DNA of 64,000 bases from Solimonas sp. SE-A11 (GCF_030345715.1 NZ_JAUASX010000008.1:124001-188000); one strand, 5' to 3'; counted from the first letter of the stretch, positions 52,285 to 61,654 are shown. Notes: generated from the letters alone by a model not told the origin. Made by a program: numbers and translations.

Positions 52285-54663
52285 TCAGGGCGACGGGTCG
52301 AAGCCGCGAACGGCGCAGGGCTCGTTGCCGCAGACGTTGATGACGCGGCCGTTGGACTTCAGGAACTCGCCCTTCTGGTCCTGGGCGTGCGGGTCCTTGC
52401 GCGGGAAGCTGTGCGGGTCGGCGCCGTAGCCGAGTTCTGGACGCGGCGGGCGGTTGTCGATCGGCGGCGTGGCGACGCCGTCGGGGTTGGAGGTGCCGTC
52501 CATCTTCAGCAGCGGGCCGCTGTCCCAGACCACCAGGGCCGAGCCGTTGTGCGGGTAGCTCATGCAGGGGATGCCGTAGTAGGGCTCGTCGTCGTGGTGG
52601 CGGCGGTGGATGCCCAGGCCGTCCGGCTCCATCTCCACCAGCGGATGCACGCCGGGGAACACGGCGGGACCGCGCTGGGTGCGCGAGCCGCCGACCACGG
52701 CAGGGCAGTGGACCTTGGCGCCGATCGTGCGGGCGGCGACCTCGGCGGTGGTCATCGATACCTGGTGGTCGCCGAAGGCTGGGTGCAGCAGCACGCGCTT
52801 GGGCGGCGTGTTGGGGTAGGGTTCGTCGGCGCGCAGGTGTTGGGCGTAGCCGTTCATCTCCGAGCGGTCCCACAGCATCTGGATCAGGGCCAGCGTGAAG
52901 GCCTGGTCCAGCGAGGCGGGGTAGGCGGTGTAGAAGAACGCGGCGTAGGTGTCGAAGTCCACCGAGCGCTGCAGCAGCGTCGAGTAGTTCATGCCGGGTA
53001 CGCCGAGCACGCCGGCGCGGATGTCCGGCGACAGGGCCACCAGCGAGCCGCCCATGATGCCGCCCTGCGAGTTGCCGTCGTAGAACAGTTCGCCGCGGTC
53101 GATCACGCAACGGTCGCCGACGCGGAAGGCGGCGTTGCTGCAGAAACCCTGCTCGTTGATCAGCGCGCGGCCGATGAACATCCAGTTGAGGAAGCCTTGC
53201 TGGCCGCGGTCGGTCAGCGTGGTGAAATTGCTCATGTCCAGCAGCAGCGTCAGCACGTTGAAGACGTCGCCTTCGGACATGCCGATCCAGTCGGCGGCGC
53301 AGAACATCAGACGCTGGTTCTGGGCGGTGTCGCCGATGTGGCCGCCGCCGACTTCGCCCTGGCTGCCGAGCAGGCCGTGGCCGTAGAGCGAGGGGCGCAC
53401 GGTGTTGACCGTGGTGGCTTCCGCGGCATTGGCGGCGTTGCCGAAGGCCACGCGCGGGATGCGGCAGGTGTAGGTGGCGCTCATCGTGCCGTTCTGCGTC
53501 GGCAGGCCGTCGCTGCTGCCGCTGTAGTTGAAGCGCGAGCCTGGAGCGCCGGAGCCGGTGAGGAACTTGGGCACGGTGACGGTGCCCTTGACCTGGCGGG
53601 CGATGGTGGCGTTCTGCTCGACGTTGAAGTCGGTGACTTCATCGACGGTGAACGGCGGCGCGGCGTTGCCGAGATCGGCGAAGGCAGTGTCGCGGATCTT
53701 CAGCGCGCGTTCGCTGAGGTTGCGCTCGCTGGCCACGGTGAAGTCCCAGGCCAGGTAGAGCTCGGAGCGCTTGATGCCGGCCTTGCCGAGCTTGGCGAAC
53801 AGATCTTCCATGTGCGGGCGGCGCTCGTTGATGGCGGCGCGTCCGCTCTTGTGGTTGTCGCGGTAGATGCGGAAGGCGGGGGAGGGCTCGATGATCTCGC
53901 CCGCGGCGTTCTTCATGTTGCGCATGGCCACGATGTAGCGGTGGCCTTCCTCGAAGTTCTTGGCGGGGCGCACGATCAGCGCCGGGCCCGGATCGGCCAG
54001 CGGGTTCTCCGGCAGCGGGATCGTGTCGCAGATCGATTCCACGGTGCGCAGCAGGCTGGTGAGCTGGTCCAGCTCAAGCAGGCCGGTAACGACCGTGAGC
54101 GGGTCCGGCAGGTCGCAGACGCCGGACTTGGTGAGGTTGGCATCCATCTCCGACCAGATCAGGTGGCGCTCCAGCGTGTCGGCATCGATCACCACGATCG
54201 GCTGGTCGGCGCGCAGGCTGGCCTCGATGTCGGTGATGGGCACGGCGCCGGTCTTGGCCAGGTCCACGCCGGGGATGCGGGTAAGGATCGCGTTGCCGGG
54301 CGAGAAGCCGTCGTTCTTGTTCCAGTCGGTCGGGGTGATCGGCTTGAGCAGGACGTTGCGCGGCATGGCGGCCAGCTGCAGGTTCAGGCGGCGGCCGGTG
54401 TCCATGCTGGCGTCGGCCACGGTGAAGAAGTCGTTGGGCCAGGGGAAGGTGCAGTAGTTCGGGTCCAGCGGATCGCAGGTGCCGGGCAGCAGATCCAGGC
54501 CGAGCTGACTGTCGATGGAAGGCTTCTCCTCGGGGATCGGCTCGGGATTGCCGGTCTGGCCGCCCGGGGCGACGGAGGAGCTGTTGTGGCAGGCGGCGAG
54601 GCCTGCCAGCAGGAATGCGAGCGCGAGACGGCCGCAGCCATCGGGGATGAACCTGGACACCAT
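52285..54663 (-). CDS. large lipoprotein with alpha/beta-hydrolase nucleophile motif
   Basis: The 792-residue protein begins with a lipoprotein signal peptide (lipobox LAAC, then HNSSS) and has a long N-terminal region starting CDPLDPNYCTFPWPNDFFTV, followed by an alpha/beta-hydrolase region with the nucleophile elbow GNSQGG (S532) and a later HPAFGDHQVSM that could hold the catalytic histidine. The N-terminal pattern recalls surface lipases of the VolA/bacterial virulence-factor-lipase type, but I cannot confirm this. The start at 54663 has GAGGAG. It diverges from a secreted protein gene. Outer-membrane or surface esterase is the best guess. Confidence 0.75.
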   Translation of the reverse strand: MVSRFIPDGCGRLALAFLLAGLAACHNSSSVAPGGQTGNPEPIPEEKPSIDSQLGLDLLPGTCDPLDPNYCTFPWPNDFFTVADASMDTGRRLNLQLAAMPRNVLLKPITPTDWNKNDGFSPGNAILTRIPGVDLAKTGAVPITDIEASLRADQPIVVIDADTLERHLIWSEMDANLTKSGVCDLPDPLTVVTGLLELDQLTSLLRTVESICDTIPLPENPLADPGPALIVRPAKNFEEGHRYIVAMRNMKNAAGEIIEPSPAFRIYRDNHKSGRAAINERRPHMEDLFAKLGKAGIKRSELYLAWDFTVASERNLSERALKIRDTAFADLGNAAPPFTVDEVTDFNVEQNATIARQVKGTVTVPKFLTGSGAPGSRFNYSGSSDGLPTQNGTMSATYTCRIPRVAFGNAANAAEATTVNTVRPSLYGHGLLGSQGEVGGGHIGDTAQNQRLMFCAADWIGMSEGDVFNVLTLLLDMSNFTTLTDRGQQGFLNWMFIGRALINEQGFCSNAAFRVGDRCVIDRGELFYDGNSQGGIMGGSLVALSPDIRAGVLGVPGMNYSTLLQRSVDFDTYAAFFYTAYPASLDQAFTLALIQMLWDRSEMNGYAQHLRADEPYPNTPPKRVLLHPAFGDHQVSMTTAEVAARTIGAKVHCPAVVGGSRTQRGPAVFPGVHPLVEMEPDGLGIHRRHHDDEPYYGIPCMSYPHNGSALVVWDSGPLLKMDGTSNPDGVATPPIDNRPPRPELGYGADPHSFPRKDPHAQDQKGEFLKSNGRVINVCGNEPCAVRGFDPSP

Positions 54664-54876
54664 GACTCTCCTCAAGGGTGGCAGCGAGGCTTGCTGCACC
54701 GGTCTTTCTGGCGACGGCGGGGATCGCCGTGCCGGCCTGCCGTACACCGCGGCGGCTTGTCACAGAATGGTAATGATCGAACCCCGGGGGCGCAGTGGTA
54801 GTTTTTGCCCTCCGGGACCCGGCCGGGGCAGTATGGGAGGCTGCAACGTCGTGGCTGCAGGTCGGGGGAGCTGCAG

Positions 54877-55551
54877 ATGAAGAATATTTTGCTCATGGCG
54901 CTGTCGCTGCTGCTGCCGGCGGTTGCTCAGGCCCAGGTGCCCAAGCCGGTGGTGAAGCTGGACCTCGATCCGCAGATCGAGTGGCGGCGGCTGGGCGAAG
55001 TGGTGACCGCGCGCTGGAGCGTCCGCCGCGCCGGCAACTGCGTGTTGAATTCCAGCGTGCCGGCCAGCGACTACGTGCTGCCCGCGGCGCCCGGCGCCGA
55101 CGGCAGCCAGACCATGACGCTGCAGCACACCGGCACCTACGGCTACCGCCTGACCTGTGACGGCAATGACGGCGTGACCTATGTCGTCCTCAAGGATTTC
55201 CGTGTCACCGACGGCAGCGAGGTGGGCACGCGGCCGCCGCAGGTTGAGAGCTATTTCATCTTCGCCAGCGATGTTTTTGTCGGCAATCCCGGCGTGCCGG
55301 TGGCGGATCTGCGCTTCGGCGTCGTCGTCAGCGGCGAACTGGTCTGGAGCTTCCCCTACGCGGCCAATTGCGTCGCGTCCAGCGGCGGCAAGGCCGCCCT
55401 GTACCAGCCCTGGTCCGGGGTGGTGGATACGCGCGGGCGCCAGCGCATCAGCTTCGTGCGCCCGCTGGGGCCGCTGTCGGCGGAGTACGAGTACACCCTG
55501 AGCTGCAGCAATGCCCTGGGTACCGTCGGGCGCTCGGTGAAACCCTGGTAG
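54877..55551 (+). CDS. hypothetical secreted protein
   Basis: The 224-residue protein has a Sec signal peptide (MKNILLMALSLLLPAVAQAQ) and a beta-rich mature part that looks like two Ig-like repeats, each with a cysteine pair (GNCVLNSS...YRLTCDGNDG; AANCVASS...YTLSCSNALG) and ending in GTVGRSVKPW. I do not recognise a family. The ATG at 54877 follows GGGGGAG. It diverges from the lipoprotein hydrolase gene across 213 bases, so joint regulation is possible. Confidence 0.7.
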   Translation: MKNILLMALSLLLPAVAQAQVPKPVVKLDLDPQIEWRRLGEVVTARWSVRRAGNCVLNSSVPASDYVLPAAPGADGSQTMTLQHTGTYGYRLTCDGNDGVTYVVLKDFRVTDGSEVGTRPPQVESYFIFASDVFVGNPGVPVADLRFGVVVSGELVWSFPYAANCVASSGGKAALYQPWSGVVDTRGRQRISFVRPLGPLSAEYEYTLSCSNALGTVGRSVKPW

Positions 55552-55908
55552 CAGGGCCCGCCGTGGCGCGGTGACGCCTTTCCGCCGTCGCGGTCGCGGC
55601 CCGGAACCTGCACCGGCGTATCACGGCAGCAAATGCGCGACCCGTACGCCGCAAATACTCAACCCCGACCAGTAGTTTTTTCCGACAAGGCCGGGGTGGT
55701 CCGTGGCACGGACCACTTTGCTGCATTGCGATCTTCAATCCAGACAAGCACTTGAAAGGCCCCGGCTTTTCCCACCCCGCTCCGGGGTGTGACGGAAAAC
55801 CGTCATGGGTAAGGTAAACCCCTACATTGAGTAGGGAATGTTCCGCTACGGACGTAATCCATCCTCGCCAAATATGGCCTCACGGTGAACGAGGCGAGGA
55901 GAGAACGA
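55552..55908. other. intergenic region upstream of rpoN with several hairpins
   Basis: No gene is supported. Hairpins lie at 55696-55716 (GTGGTCCG / CGGACCAC), about 55773-55790 (CACCCCG / CGGGGTG), about 55791-55804 (GACGG / CCGTC) and about 55819-55836 (CCCTAC / GTAGGG). The first could end the secreted-protein transcript; the last is close enough to rpoN to be a regulator site. No convincing -35/-10 or -24/-12 promoter was found. Confidence 0.5.
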
Positions 55909-57360
55909 ATGAAGCCCAACATGCACATGCGGACCAGCCAGAACATGGCGATGACGCCGCAACTGCTGCAGTCGATCCGGCTGCTGCAGCTGTCCTCGCT
56001 GGAGCTCGAGCAGGAGCTGCGCGAGGCGCTGGAAAGCAATGTGATGCTGGAGCAGGAGGAGGGTGAATCCTCCGCCGACGAGTCCGCCCCGCTGGAAGTC
56101 GCGCCGGCCGCCGAGACCCACGAGGAAGTCACCGGCATGGATGCCGGCGCCCACGACAAGGTCGAGGCCGACTTCGACTGGAGCAGCGCCGAGAGCTGGT
56201 CCGGCGGCGAGCCCTCCGACGACGACGACCGCCCCTGGGAGGAGCGCCACGCCGCCGCCTCCCATACCGACGCCCGCATGTCCGCGCTGGAGCAGCTGCG
56301 CCTGACCATCGAGGGCCGCCGCGAGGCCCTGATCGCCGAGGCCATCATCGAGGCCATCGACGACAACGGCTACCTGGAGCAGCCGCTGGATTCGATCATC
56401 GCCCGCCTGGGCCCTAACTTCGCCGCCGGCCTGGACGAGGTGGAGATGGTGCTGGAGAAGGTGCAAGGCGTGGAGCCCACCGGCTTCGCCGCGCGCAATC
56501 TCGCCGAATGCCTGTGTCTGCAGATCCGCATGCTGCCGGAGCGCACCCCCGGCCGTGACCTGGCCGAGTTCCTGGCTGCCGGCGCGCTGGAGCTGCTGGC
56601 CGCCAGCCGCACGCAGGAGCTGCAGCAGTTGCTGGGCGTGAGCCGCGCCGAGATCGGCCAGGCCGTGGCCCTGATCCGCACCCTGAACCCGAAGCCGGCC
56701 GCCGCGCTGTCCGCGCCGGCCGAGGCCGTGACCCCCGACCTGGTGGTGACTGGCATGGCTGGTGCCTGGAAGGTGGAGCTGAACGCCGACCGCCTGCCGC
56801 GCGTGCGGGTGAACAAGCTGTACGAGCGCCTGCTGACCCAGACCGGCACCCACAAGGGCCTGCGTGACCAGTTGCAGGAAGCGCGCTGGCTGGTGCGCGG
56901 CCTGGAAATCCGCCACCAGACGCTGCTGCGCACGGCGCGCGTGATCTTCCAGCGCCAGCAGGCCTTCCTGGAGCGCGGTGAAGTGGGCATGGCGCCGCTG
57001 ACGCTGCGCGAGGTGGCCGAGGCCATCGCCATGCACGAGTCCACCGTGTGCCGCGTGACCAGCAACAAGTGGGTGCAGACCCCCTGGGGCGTGTACGAAC
57101 TGAAGGCCTTCTTCCCCAGCCAGATCACCGGCCTGGCCGGCGAGACCTCCGGCACCGCGGTGAAGGCCATGATCCGCCGCATCATCGACGGCGAAGGCCG
57201 CGGTGCACCGCTGTGCGACGGCGATATCGCCGCGCTGCTGGCCCGCCAGGGCATCCGCGTGGCCCGCCGCACCGTCGCCAAGTATCGCGAAGCCATGAAG
57301 ATCGCCCCCGCCAAGGAGCGCGCCGCACCCTCACCCCGAGCCGCCGGATGGGCGGGCTGA
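55909..57360 (+). CDS. rpoN: RNA polymerase sigma-54 factor RpoN
   Basis: The 483-residue protein has region I (MRTSQNMAMTPQLLQSIRLLQLSSLELEQELREALESN), an acidic region II (about 45-120), the core-binding domain, the helix-turn-helix (TLREVAEAIAMHESTVCRVTSNKWVQTPWGVYELKAFF) and the RpoN box ARRTVAKYRE at 452-461 that reads -24. The ATG at 55909 has AGGAG. Its place before vemR and fleQ, not beside lptB/hpf, matches the second rpoN (rpoN2) of Xanthomonas flagellar loci, so another copy may exist in the genome. Confidence 0.96.
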   Translation: MKPNMHMRTSQNMAMTPQLLQSIRLLQLSSLELEQELREALESNVMLEQEEGESSADESAPLEVAPAAETHEEVTGMDAGAHDKVEADFDWSSAESWSGGEPSDDDDRPWEERHAAASHTDARMSALEQLRLTIEGRREALIAEAIIEAIDDNGYLEQPLDSIIARLGPNFAAGLDEVEMVLEKVQGVEPTGFAARNLAECLCLQIRMLPERTPGRDLAEFLAAGALELLAASRTQELQQLLGVSRAEIGQAVALIRTLNPKPAAALSAPAEAVTPDLVVTGMAGAWKVELNADRLPRVRVNKLYERLLTQTGTHKGLRDQLQEARWLVRGLEIRHQTLLRTARVIFQRQQAFLERGEVGMAPLTLREVAEAIAMHESTVCRVTSNKWVQTPWGVYELKAFFPSQITGLAGETSGTAVKAMIRRIIDGEGRGAPLCDGDIAALLARQGIRVARRTVAKYREAMKIAPAKERAAPSPRAAGWAG

Positions 57361-57391
57361 CACCACAGAAGCAGGACGCAAGGAGCAGGAC

Positions 57392-57772
57392 ATGACCACT
57401 CTCAGGACATTGCTGATCGACGACAACAAGGCCTTCGTCGTGCTGGCACGCCATCTTCTGGCCGGTACGCAGGTCGAGGTCGTCGGCGAGGGCTACGACG
57501 GCTACGACGCCGTGCGCCTGGCCGAGGAAATCCGCCCCGATCTGATCATCATGGACCTGGCCATGCCCGGCATGGGTGGCCTGCAGGCCACGCGCCTGAT
57601 CAAGGCCCAGGATCACCCGCCGCGCGTGGTGATCGCCAGCCACTACGACGATGCCGCGCATCGCGAGTTCGCTGCCCAGTCGGGTGCCGACGGTTTCATC
57701 AACAAGCAGGATTATGAGCACAACATCGCCCAGCTCCTGCGTGAGTTCTCCCGCGGAGAAGCCCATGTCTGA
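57392..57772 (+). CDS. vemR: single-domain response regulator, VemR-like
   Basis: The 126-residue protein is a stand-alone receiver with D10-D11, phosphorylation site D55 (IIMDLAMPGMGGLQA), a serine in VIASHYDD and lysine in FINKQD. Its place between rpoN and fleQ matches vemR of the Xanthomonas rpoN2-vemR-fleQ operon, where VemR affects motility and virulence by acting on FleQ and FliM. Eight-base overlap with fleQ supports coupling. The symbol rests on context more than on sequence. Confidence 0.82.
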   Translation: MTTLRTLLIDDNKAFVVLARHLLAGTQVEVVGEGYDGYDAVRLAEEIRPDLIIMDLAMPGMGGLQATRLIKAQDHPPRVVIASHYDDAAHREFAAQSGADGFINKQDYEHNIAQLLREFSRGEAHV

Positions 57773-59234
57773 ATCCCGCGTACTGGTGGTTGATTCCGAT
57801 GCCTCGCGCTTGCAGACGCTGGGCGCCATCCTGCAGTTCATCGACCACAGCCCCGTGATGGTGGAGTCGGTCGCCGAGCTGAACCTGGCACAGCAGCGCC
57901 AGCAGGACTGGCTGGCGGTGGTGGTGGGCGATACCGCCGACGAGGCCGGTTTCGGCGCCTTCGTCGACTGGCTCAAGCGCGACCGCTACCACCCGCCGTT
58001 GCTGGTGCTGCAGCCGCGCCACGAGACGACCCTGCAGCGTCACAACCTGGATGCCAGCGCCTGCATGTCGCTGGACTACCCGGTGAAGTACCCGCAGCTG
58101 CACGAGATCCTGCGCCGCGCCAGCCTGCTGCGCATGGACCTGCACCAGCAGTCGATGCGCCTGGCCGGCCCCACCGGCAATTCGCCGGCGATCCGCCGCA
58201 CGCGCCGCCTGATCGAGCAGGTCGCCGGCTTCGACACTACCGTGCTGATCACCGGCGAGTCCGGCACCGGCAAGGAAGTGGTGGCTCGCGCCGTGCACTC
58301 CTGCTCGGCGCGCCGCGACAAGCCCTTCGTTGCCGTCAACTGCGGCGCGATCCCGTCCGAGCTGCTGGAAAGCGAGCTGTTCGGCCACGAGAAGGGTGCC
58401 TTCACCGGCGCCATCACCTCGCGCAAGGGCCGCTTCGAGATGGCCGACGGCGGCACGCTGTTCCTGGACGAGATCGGCGACATGTCGCTGCCGATGCAGG
58501 TGAAGATCCTGCGCGCCCTGCAGGAGCGCACCTACGAGCGCGTCGGCTCCAACCGCAGCGTGCGCTGCGACGTGCGCGTGATCGCCGCTACCCATCGCAA
58601 CCTCGAGGACTCCATCGTCAAGGGCACGTTCCGCGAGGACCTGTTCTACCGCCTGAATGTGTTCCCGATCGAGATGCCGCCGCTGCGCGAGCGCCTGGAG
58701 GACCTGCCGCTGCTGATCGACGACCTGATCGCCAGCAACGAGCGGAACGGCCACGGCTCGGTGCGCCTGGCGCCGGACGCGGTGCATGCGCTGCGCGCCT
58801 ACCACTGGCCGGGCAACGTTCGCGAGTTGTCCAACCTGGTCGAGCGCCTGGCGGTGCTGCATCCCAGCGCCACCGTCGGTGCCCAGCTGCTGCCGCAGCG
58901 CTACCGCGTGGGCCAGCCCACGCTGACCCCGGCCGAGGAACCGGCCGAGGAGCGCCACGAGGCGATGCTGGCCGCCGCCGGCCTGCTGCCGCCGCCGTCC
59001 ACCGCCAGCGCGATCGCCGCCCTGAGCACGCTGCCGCCGGAAGGCGTCAACCTCAAGGACCACATCGAAGGCATCGAGCTGGCGCTGATCCGCCAGGCGC
59101 TGGCCCAGTCCCAGGGTGTCGTCGCCCACGCCGCCAAGCTGCTCAACACCCGCCGCACCACGCTGGTGGAGAAGCTGCGCAAGTACGGCCTGACTCGCGA
59201 GCTGGCGGGTGAGGGCGAGCAGCTGAGTGCCTAG
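57765..59234 (+). CDS. fleQ: sigma-54-dependent flagellar master regulator FleQ
   Basis: The 489-residue enhancer-binding protein has a degenerate receiver-like FleQ domain (1-115, [18 protein letters not shown]) in which no proper phosphorylation site is seen, an AAA+ domain with Walker A GESGTGKE (164-171) and the sigma-54 contact loop GAFTGA (211-216), and a Fis-type helix-turn-helix ([26 protein letters not shown]). FleQ activates flagellar operons with RpoN and in Pseudomonas binds c-di-GMP and FleN. An in-frame ATG at 57651 lies inside vemR and is rejected. Confidence 0.94.
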   Translation: MSESRVLVVDSDASRLQTLGAILQFIDHSPVMVESVAELNLAQQRQQDWLAVVVGDTADEAGFGAFVDWLKRDRYHPPLLVLQPRHETTLQRHNLDASACMSLDYPVKYPQLHEILRRASLLRMDLHQQSMRLAGPTGNSPAIRRTRRLIEQVAGFDTTVLITGESGTGKEVVARAVHSCSARRDKPFVAVNCGAIPSELLESELFGHEKGAFTGAITSRKGRFEMADGGTLFLDEIGDMSLPMQVKILRALQERTYERVGSNRSVRCDVRVIAATHRNLEDSIVKGTFREDLFYRLNVFPIEMPPLRERLEDLPLLIDDLIASNERNGHGSVRLAPDAVHALRAYHWPGNVRELSNLVERLAVLHPSATVGAQLLPQRYRVGQPTLTPAEEPAEERHEAMLAAAGLLPPPSTASAIAALSTLPPEGVNLKDHIEGIELALIRQALAQSQGVVAHAAKLLNTRRTTLVEKLRKYGLTRELAGEGEQLSA

Positions 59235-59240
59235 CCAGGA

Positions 59241-59270
59241 CTCCTCTCTCCTGCTGGCGGGAGAGAGGAG
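59241..59270 (+). terminator. GGGAGAGAGG hairpin after fleQ
   Basis: CTCCTCTCTCC / GGAGAGAGGAG form an 11-base stem with an eight-base loop right after the fleQ stop. There is no T-tract, so it may be a repeat of the GGGAGAGG family that weakly terminates or protects the fleQ message. Confidence 0.5.
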
Positions 59271-59332
59271 CAAAGGTGCCAGAACCTTGACGAACCACTA
59301 CCCGAAAACCGCGCCATAAACCCGTTTCCCGC

Positions 59333-59348
59333 GGGAACAGGTCTTGCA
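59333..59348 (+). promoter_or_regulatory. sigma-54-type promoter of fliEFGHI
   Basis: GGGAACAGGTCTTGCA has GG and GC ten bases apart and a perfect TTGCA. The predicted start near 59359 leaves a 22-base leader with GGAAG six bases before the fliE ATG. Almost identical to the site at 40750-40765. Confidence 0.75.
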
Positions 59349-59380
59349 ACCTACCCCGAAAACCGGACCGGAAGCCCGAG

Positions 59381-59710
59381 ATGAACGAGATCGGAATCAA
59401 CAACGTGCTGTCGCAGATCCGCGCGATGCAGGCCCAGACCGCCCAGCGGCCGGCCGGTGTCGCGGCGGCACAGCCGGTGGCCCAGAAGGCCGGGTTCGAT
59501 TCGGTGCTGAAGTCCGCCGTGGAAAGCGTCAACCAGGCGCAGCAGGACAGCTCGCGCCTGCAGACCGCCTTCGCCATGGGCGACAAGAGCGTCGACCTGG
59601 CTTCGGTGATGGTGGCCGGCGCCAAGTCGCAGGTGCAGTTCAAGGGCATGGTCGAAGTCCGCAATCGCCTGGTCAGTGCGTACCAGGACATCATGAACAT
59701 GCCCATCTAA
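59381..59710 (+). CDS. fliE: flagellar hook-basal body protein FliE
   Basis: The 109-residue protein joins the MS ring to the rod. Family features are the N-terminal INNVLSQIRAMQAQ helix, FDSVLKSAVESVNQAQQDSSRLQTAFAMGD and the C-terminal VMVAGAKSQVQFKGMVEVRNRLVSAYQDIMNMPI. First gene of the operon and well placed behind the sigma-54 promoter. Confidence 0.96.
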   Translation: MNEIGINNVLSQIRAMQAQTAQRPAGVAAAQPVAQKAGFDSVLKSAVESVNQAQQDSSRLQTAFAMGDKSVDLASVMVAGAKSQVQFKGMVEVRNRLVSAYQDIMNMPI

Positions 59711-59724
59711 GGGGCTGATCCGCC

Positions 59725-61386
59725 ATGGCCGAACTCGCGCTTCCCTCTCCCGCCCGCAGCCTCAAGGACATCCCCGCCCTGCGCCAGCTGATCATGCTGG
59801 TGGGCGTGGCCGTCGCGGTGGCGGCCGGCTTCACCGTATTCAACTGGTCGCAGAAGCCGGACTTCGCGCCGCTGTACGGCAACCTGGCCGACAAGGACGC
59901 CGCCGAGATCGGCGAGGCCTTGCGCTCGGCCAAGATTCCCTTCCAGGTGGACACCGGCAGCGGCGCCGTGTCGGTGCCGGCCGAGCAGGTGCATGAGGCG
60001 CGCCTCAAGCTGGCCTCGCAGGGCCTGCCGCGCGGCAGTGCCCAGGGCTTCGAACTGATCCAGCAGGAGCAGGGCTTCGGCACCAGCCAGTTCATCGAGA
60101 CCGCTCGCTACCAGCATGCGCTGGAGACCGAGCTGGCGCGCAGCGTCTCCACCCTGCAGCCGGTGCGTGCCGCGCGCGTGCACCTGGCGCTGCCCAAGGC
60201 CTCTGCCTTTGCCCGCAACCGCGAGGCTGCCAGCGCCTCGGTGCTGGTGGAACTGCACTCTGGCCGCACGCTGGAGCCCGACCAGGTCGCCTCCATCGTC
60301 CACATGGTGGCCAGCAGCGTCTCCAACCTGCAGCCCTCCGCCGTCACCGTGGTGGACCAGAACGGCCGCCTGCTGACGCGCGACGACGGCGGCAGCCCGC
60401 TGGGCCAGAGCAGCGAGCAGTTCGAATACGCGCGCCGCGTGGAAGCCGACTACGTGCGCCGTATCGAGCAACTGCTGACGCCGATGCTCGGCGCCGGCCG
60501 TGTCAGCGCGCAGGTCACCGCCGACCTCGATTTCTCGGTCACCGAGGAGGCGCGCGAGAGCTACAAGCCCGACTCCGCCACCGTGCGCAGCGAGCAGACC
60601 TCCGAGGAGCAGCAGCGCTCGCCGGCCGGCCCGGCAGCTGGCATCCCCGGCGCCACCAGCAACCAGCCGCCGCCGCAGACCGCCAACCCGCCGCTGAACC
60701 AGCTCAGCGGTGCCAGCGGCAGCACCGATGCGCCGCTGTCGCAGAGCAAGCAGAGCTCGCGCAGCTACGAGATCGACCGCACCCTGAGCCACACGCGCCA
60801 GCCGGTCGGCAGTGTGCGCCGCCTCTCGGTGGCGGTGCTGGTGGACTACGTGCCCCGTGTCGGTGCCGACAAGAAGGTCACGATGGTGGCGCTGGGCAAG
60901 CCCGAGCTGGACAAGGTCAATGCCCTGGTGCGCGAGGCCGTGGGTTTCAGCGACCAGCGCGGCGACAGCCTCAGCGTGCAGAACGCGCCCTTCGTGCAGC
61001 CCGACGCCGTCACTCCCGACGAACTGCCGATCTGGCAGAACCCGCAGCTGCGCGACGGCCTGCGCCATGTCGGCGGTGCGCTGATCGTGCTGGCCCTGAT
61101 CTTCGCGGTGCTGCGCCCGGTGCTGAAGCAGCTGCTGGCCGCGCCGCTGACACCGCGCGGCACGCTGGCGGCCTCGCCAGGCGTCGCCGCCGGCCCTGGC
61201 GGTATTGGCGATGATGTTCGCGTGGTGTCCGATGGGCCGGTTGCCCTGGGCCGCGGGCCGGGCGGGCAGGCGATGGCAGCCCTGCCGGACCCCTACGATG
61301 AAAAGCTGCAGACCGCGCGCAGCGCCGTCACGCAGGATCCCAAGCGCGTGGCGCAGGTCGTCAAGAACTGGATCGGACAAGAGTAG
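59725..61386 (+). CDS. fliF: flagellar MS-ring protein FliF
   Basis: The 553-residue protein has an N-terminal membrane helix (about 20-38), the ring-building motifs (FAPLYGNLADKDAAEIGEALRSAKIPFQV; RGSAQGFELIQQEQGFGTSQFIETARYQHALETELARSVSTL), a Ser/Pro-rich periplasmic loop, a second helix (about 447-468) and a C-terminal FliG-binding tail (VAQVVKNWIGQE). Fourteen bases after fliE. Its stop codon forms the left edge of an inserted element. Confidence 0.96.
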   Translation: MAELALPSPARSLKDIPALRQLIMLVGVAVAVAAGFTVFNWSQKPDFAPLYGNLADKDAAEIGEALRSAKIPFQVDTGSGAVSVPAEQVHEARLKLASQGLPRGSAQGFELIQQEQGFGTSQFIETARYQHALETELARSVSTLQPVRAARVHLALPKASAFARNREAASASVLVELHSGRTLEPDQVASIVHMVASSVSNLQPSAVTVVDQNGRLLTRDDGGSPLGQSSEQFEYARRVEADYVRRIEQLLTPMLGAGRVSAQVTADLDFSVTEEARESYKPDSATVRSEQTSEEQQRSPAGPAAGIPGATSNQPPPQTANPPLNQLSGASGSTDAPLSQSKQSSRSYEIDRTLSHTRQPVGSVRRLSVAVLVDYVPRVGADKKVTMVALGKPELDKVNALVREAVGFSDQRGDSLSVQNAPFVQPDAVTPDELPIWQNPQLRDGLRHVGGALIVLALIFAVLRPVLKQLLAAPLTPRGTLAASPGVAAGPGGIGDDVRVVSDGPVALGRGPGGQAMAALPDPYDEKLQTARSAVTQDPKRVAQVVKNWIGQE

Positions 61387-61654
61387 GAGCTTATCCGTGA
61401 GCAAAACACGCACGCGTTGCTGCCAGAAATCGCGCCAGGCAAGTCGGCCGATGCGAGGTTTGGTGGCTCCAAATAAGCAGCGGCCGGCGCCGCATGGCGC
61501 GATTTCTGGCGCAACCCTTCGGGACGGGGCCATTTTCGCGCCCCGCGGCCCCTATCGCCCCTCATGTACTCGTGTACACCGCGGGCCGATAGGGTTTGCG
61601 GGACACGAAAATGGCACGCCGTCGCGTGCGCGTTTTACTCACGGATAAGCTCCT
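61385..61654. mobile_element. 270-bp MITE-like element between fliF and fliG
   Basis: The segment has 32-base terminal inverted repeats (61385-61416 and 61623-61654) differing at two positions; the ends read AGGAGCTTATCCGTGAG and CTCACGGATAAGCTCCT. Nested inside are a perfect 16-base inverted repeat GCCAGAAATCGCGCCA / TGGCGCGATTTCTGGC, GCCATTTTCG / CGAAAATGGC, and a loop around GTACTCGTGTAC. No coding capacity is seen. It exactly fills the fliF-fliG gap, and its right end supplies GGATAAG before the fliG ATG. No target-site duplication is evident, so mobility is inferred. Confidence 0.75.

Noticed and set aside
52387-54801. Plus-strand frame of 804 codons opposite the lipoprotein hydrolase
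   Set aside because: Highly repetitive Val/Gly/Ala/His translation without a signal or motif; the minus-strand protein has a lipobox, a good ribosome-binding site and an active-site elbow.
55704-55721. TGGCACGG...TTTGC, looks like a sigma-54 promoter before rpoN
   Set aside because: GG and GC are 13 bases apart, not 10, and TGGCA is the loop of a hairpin.
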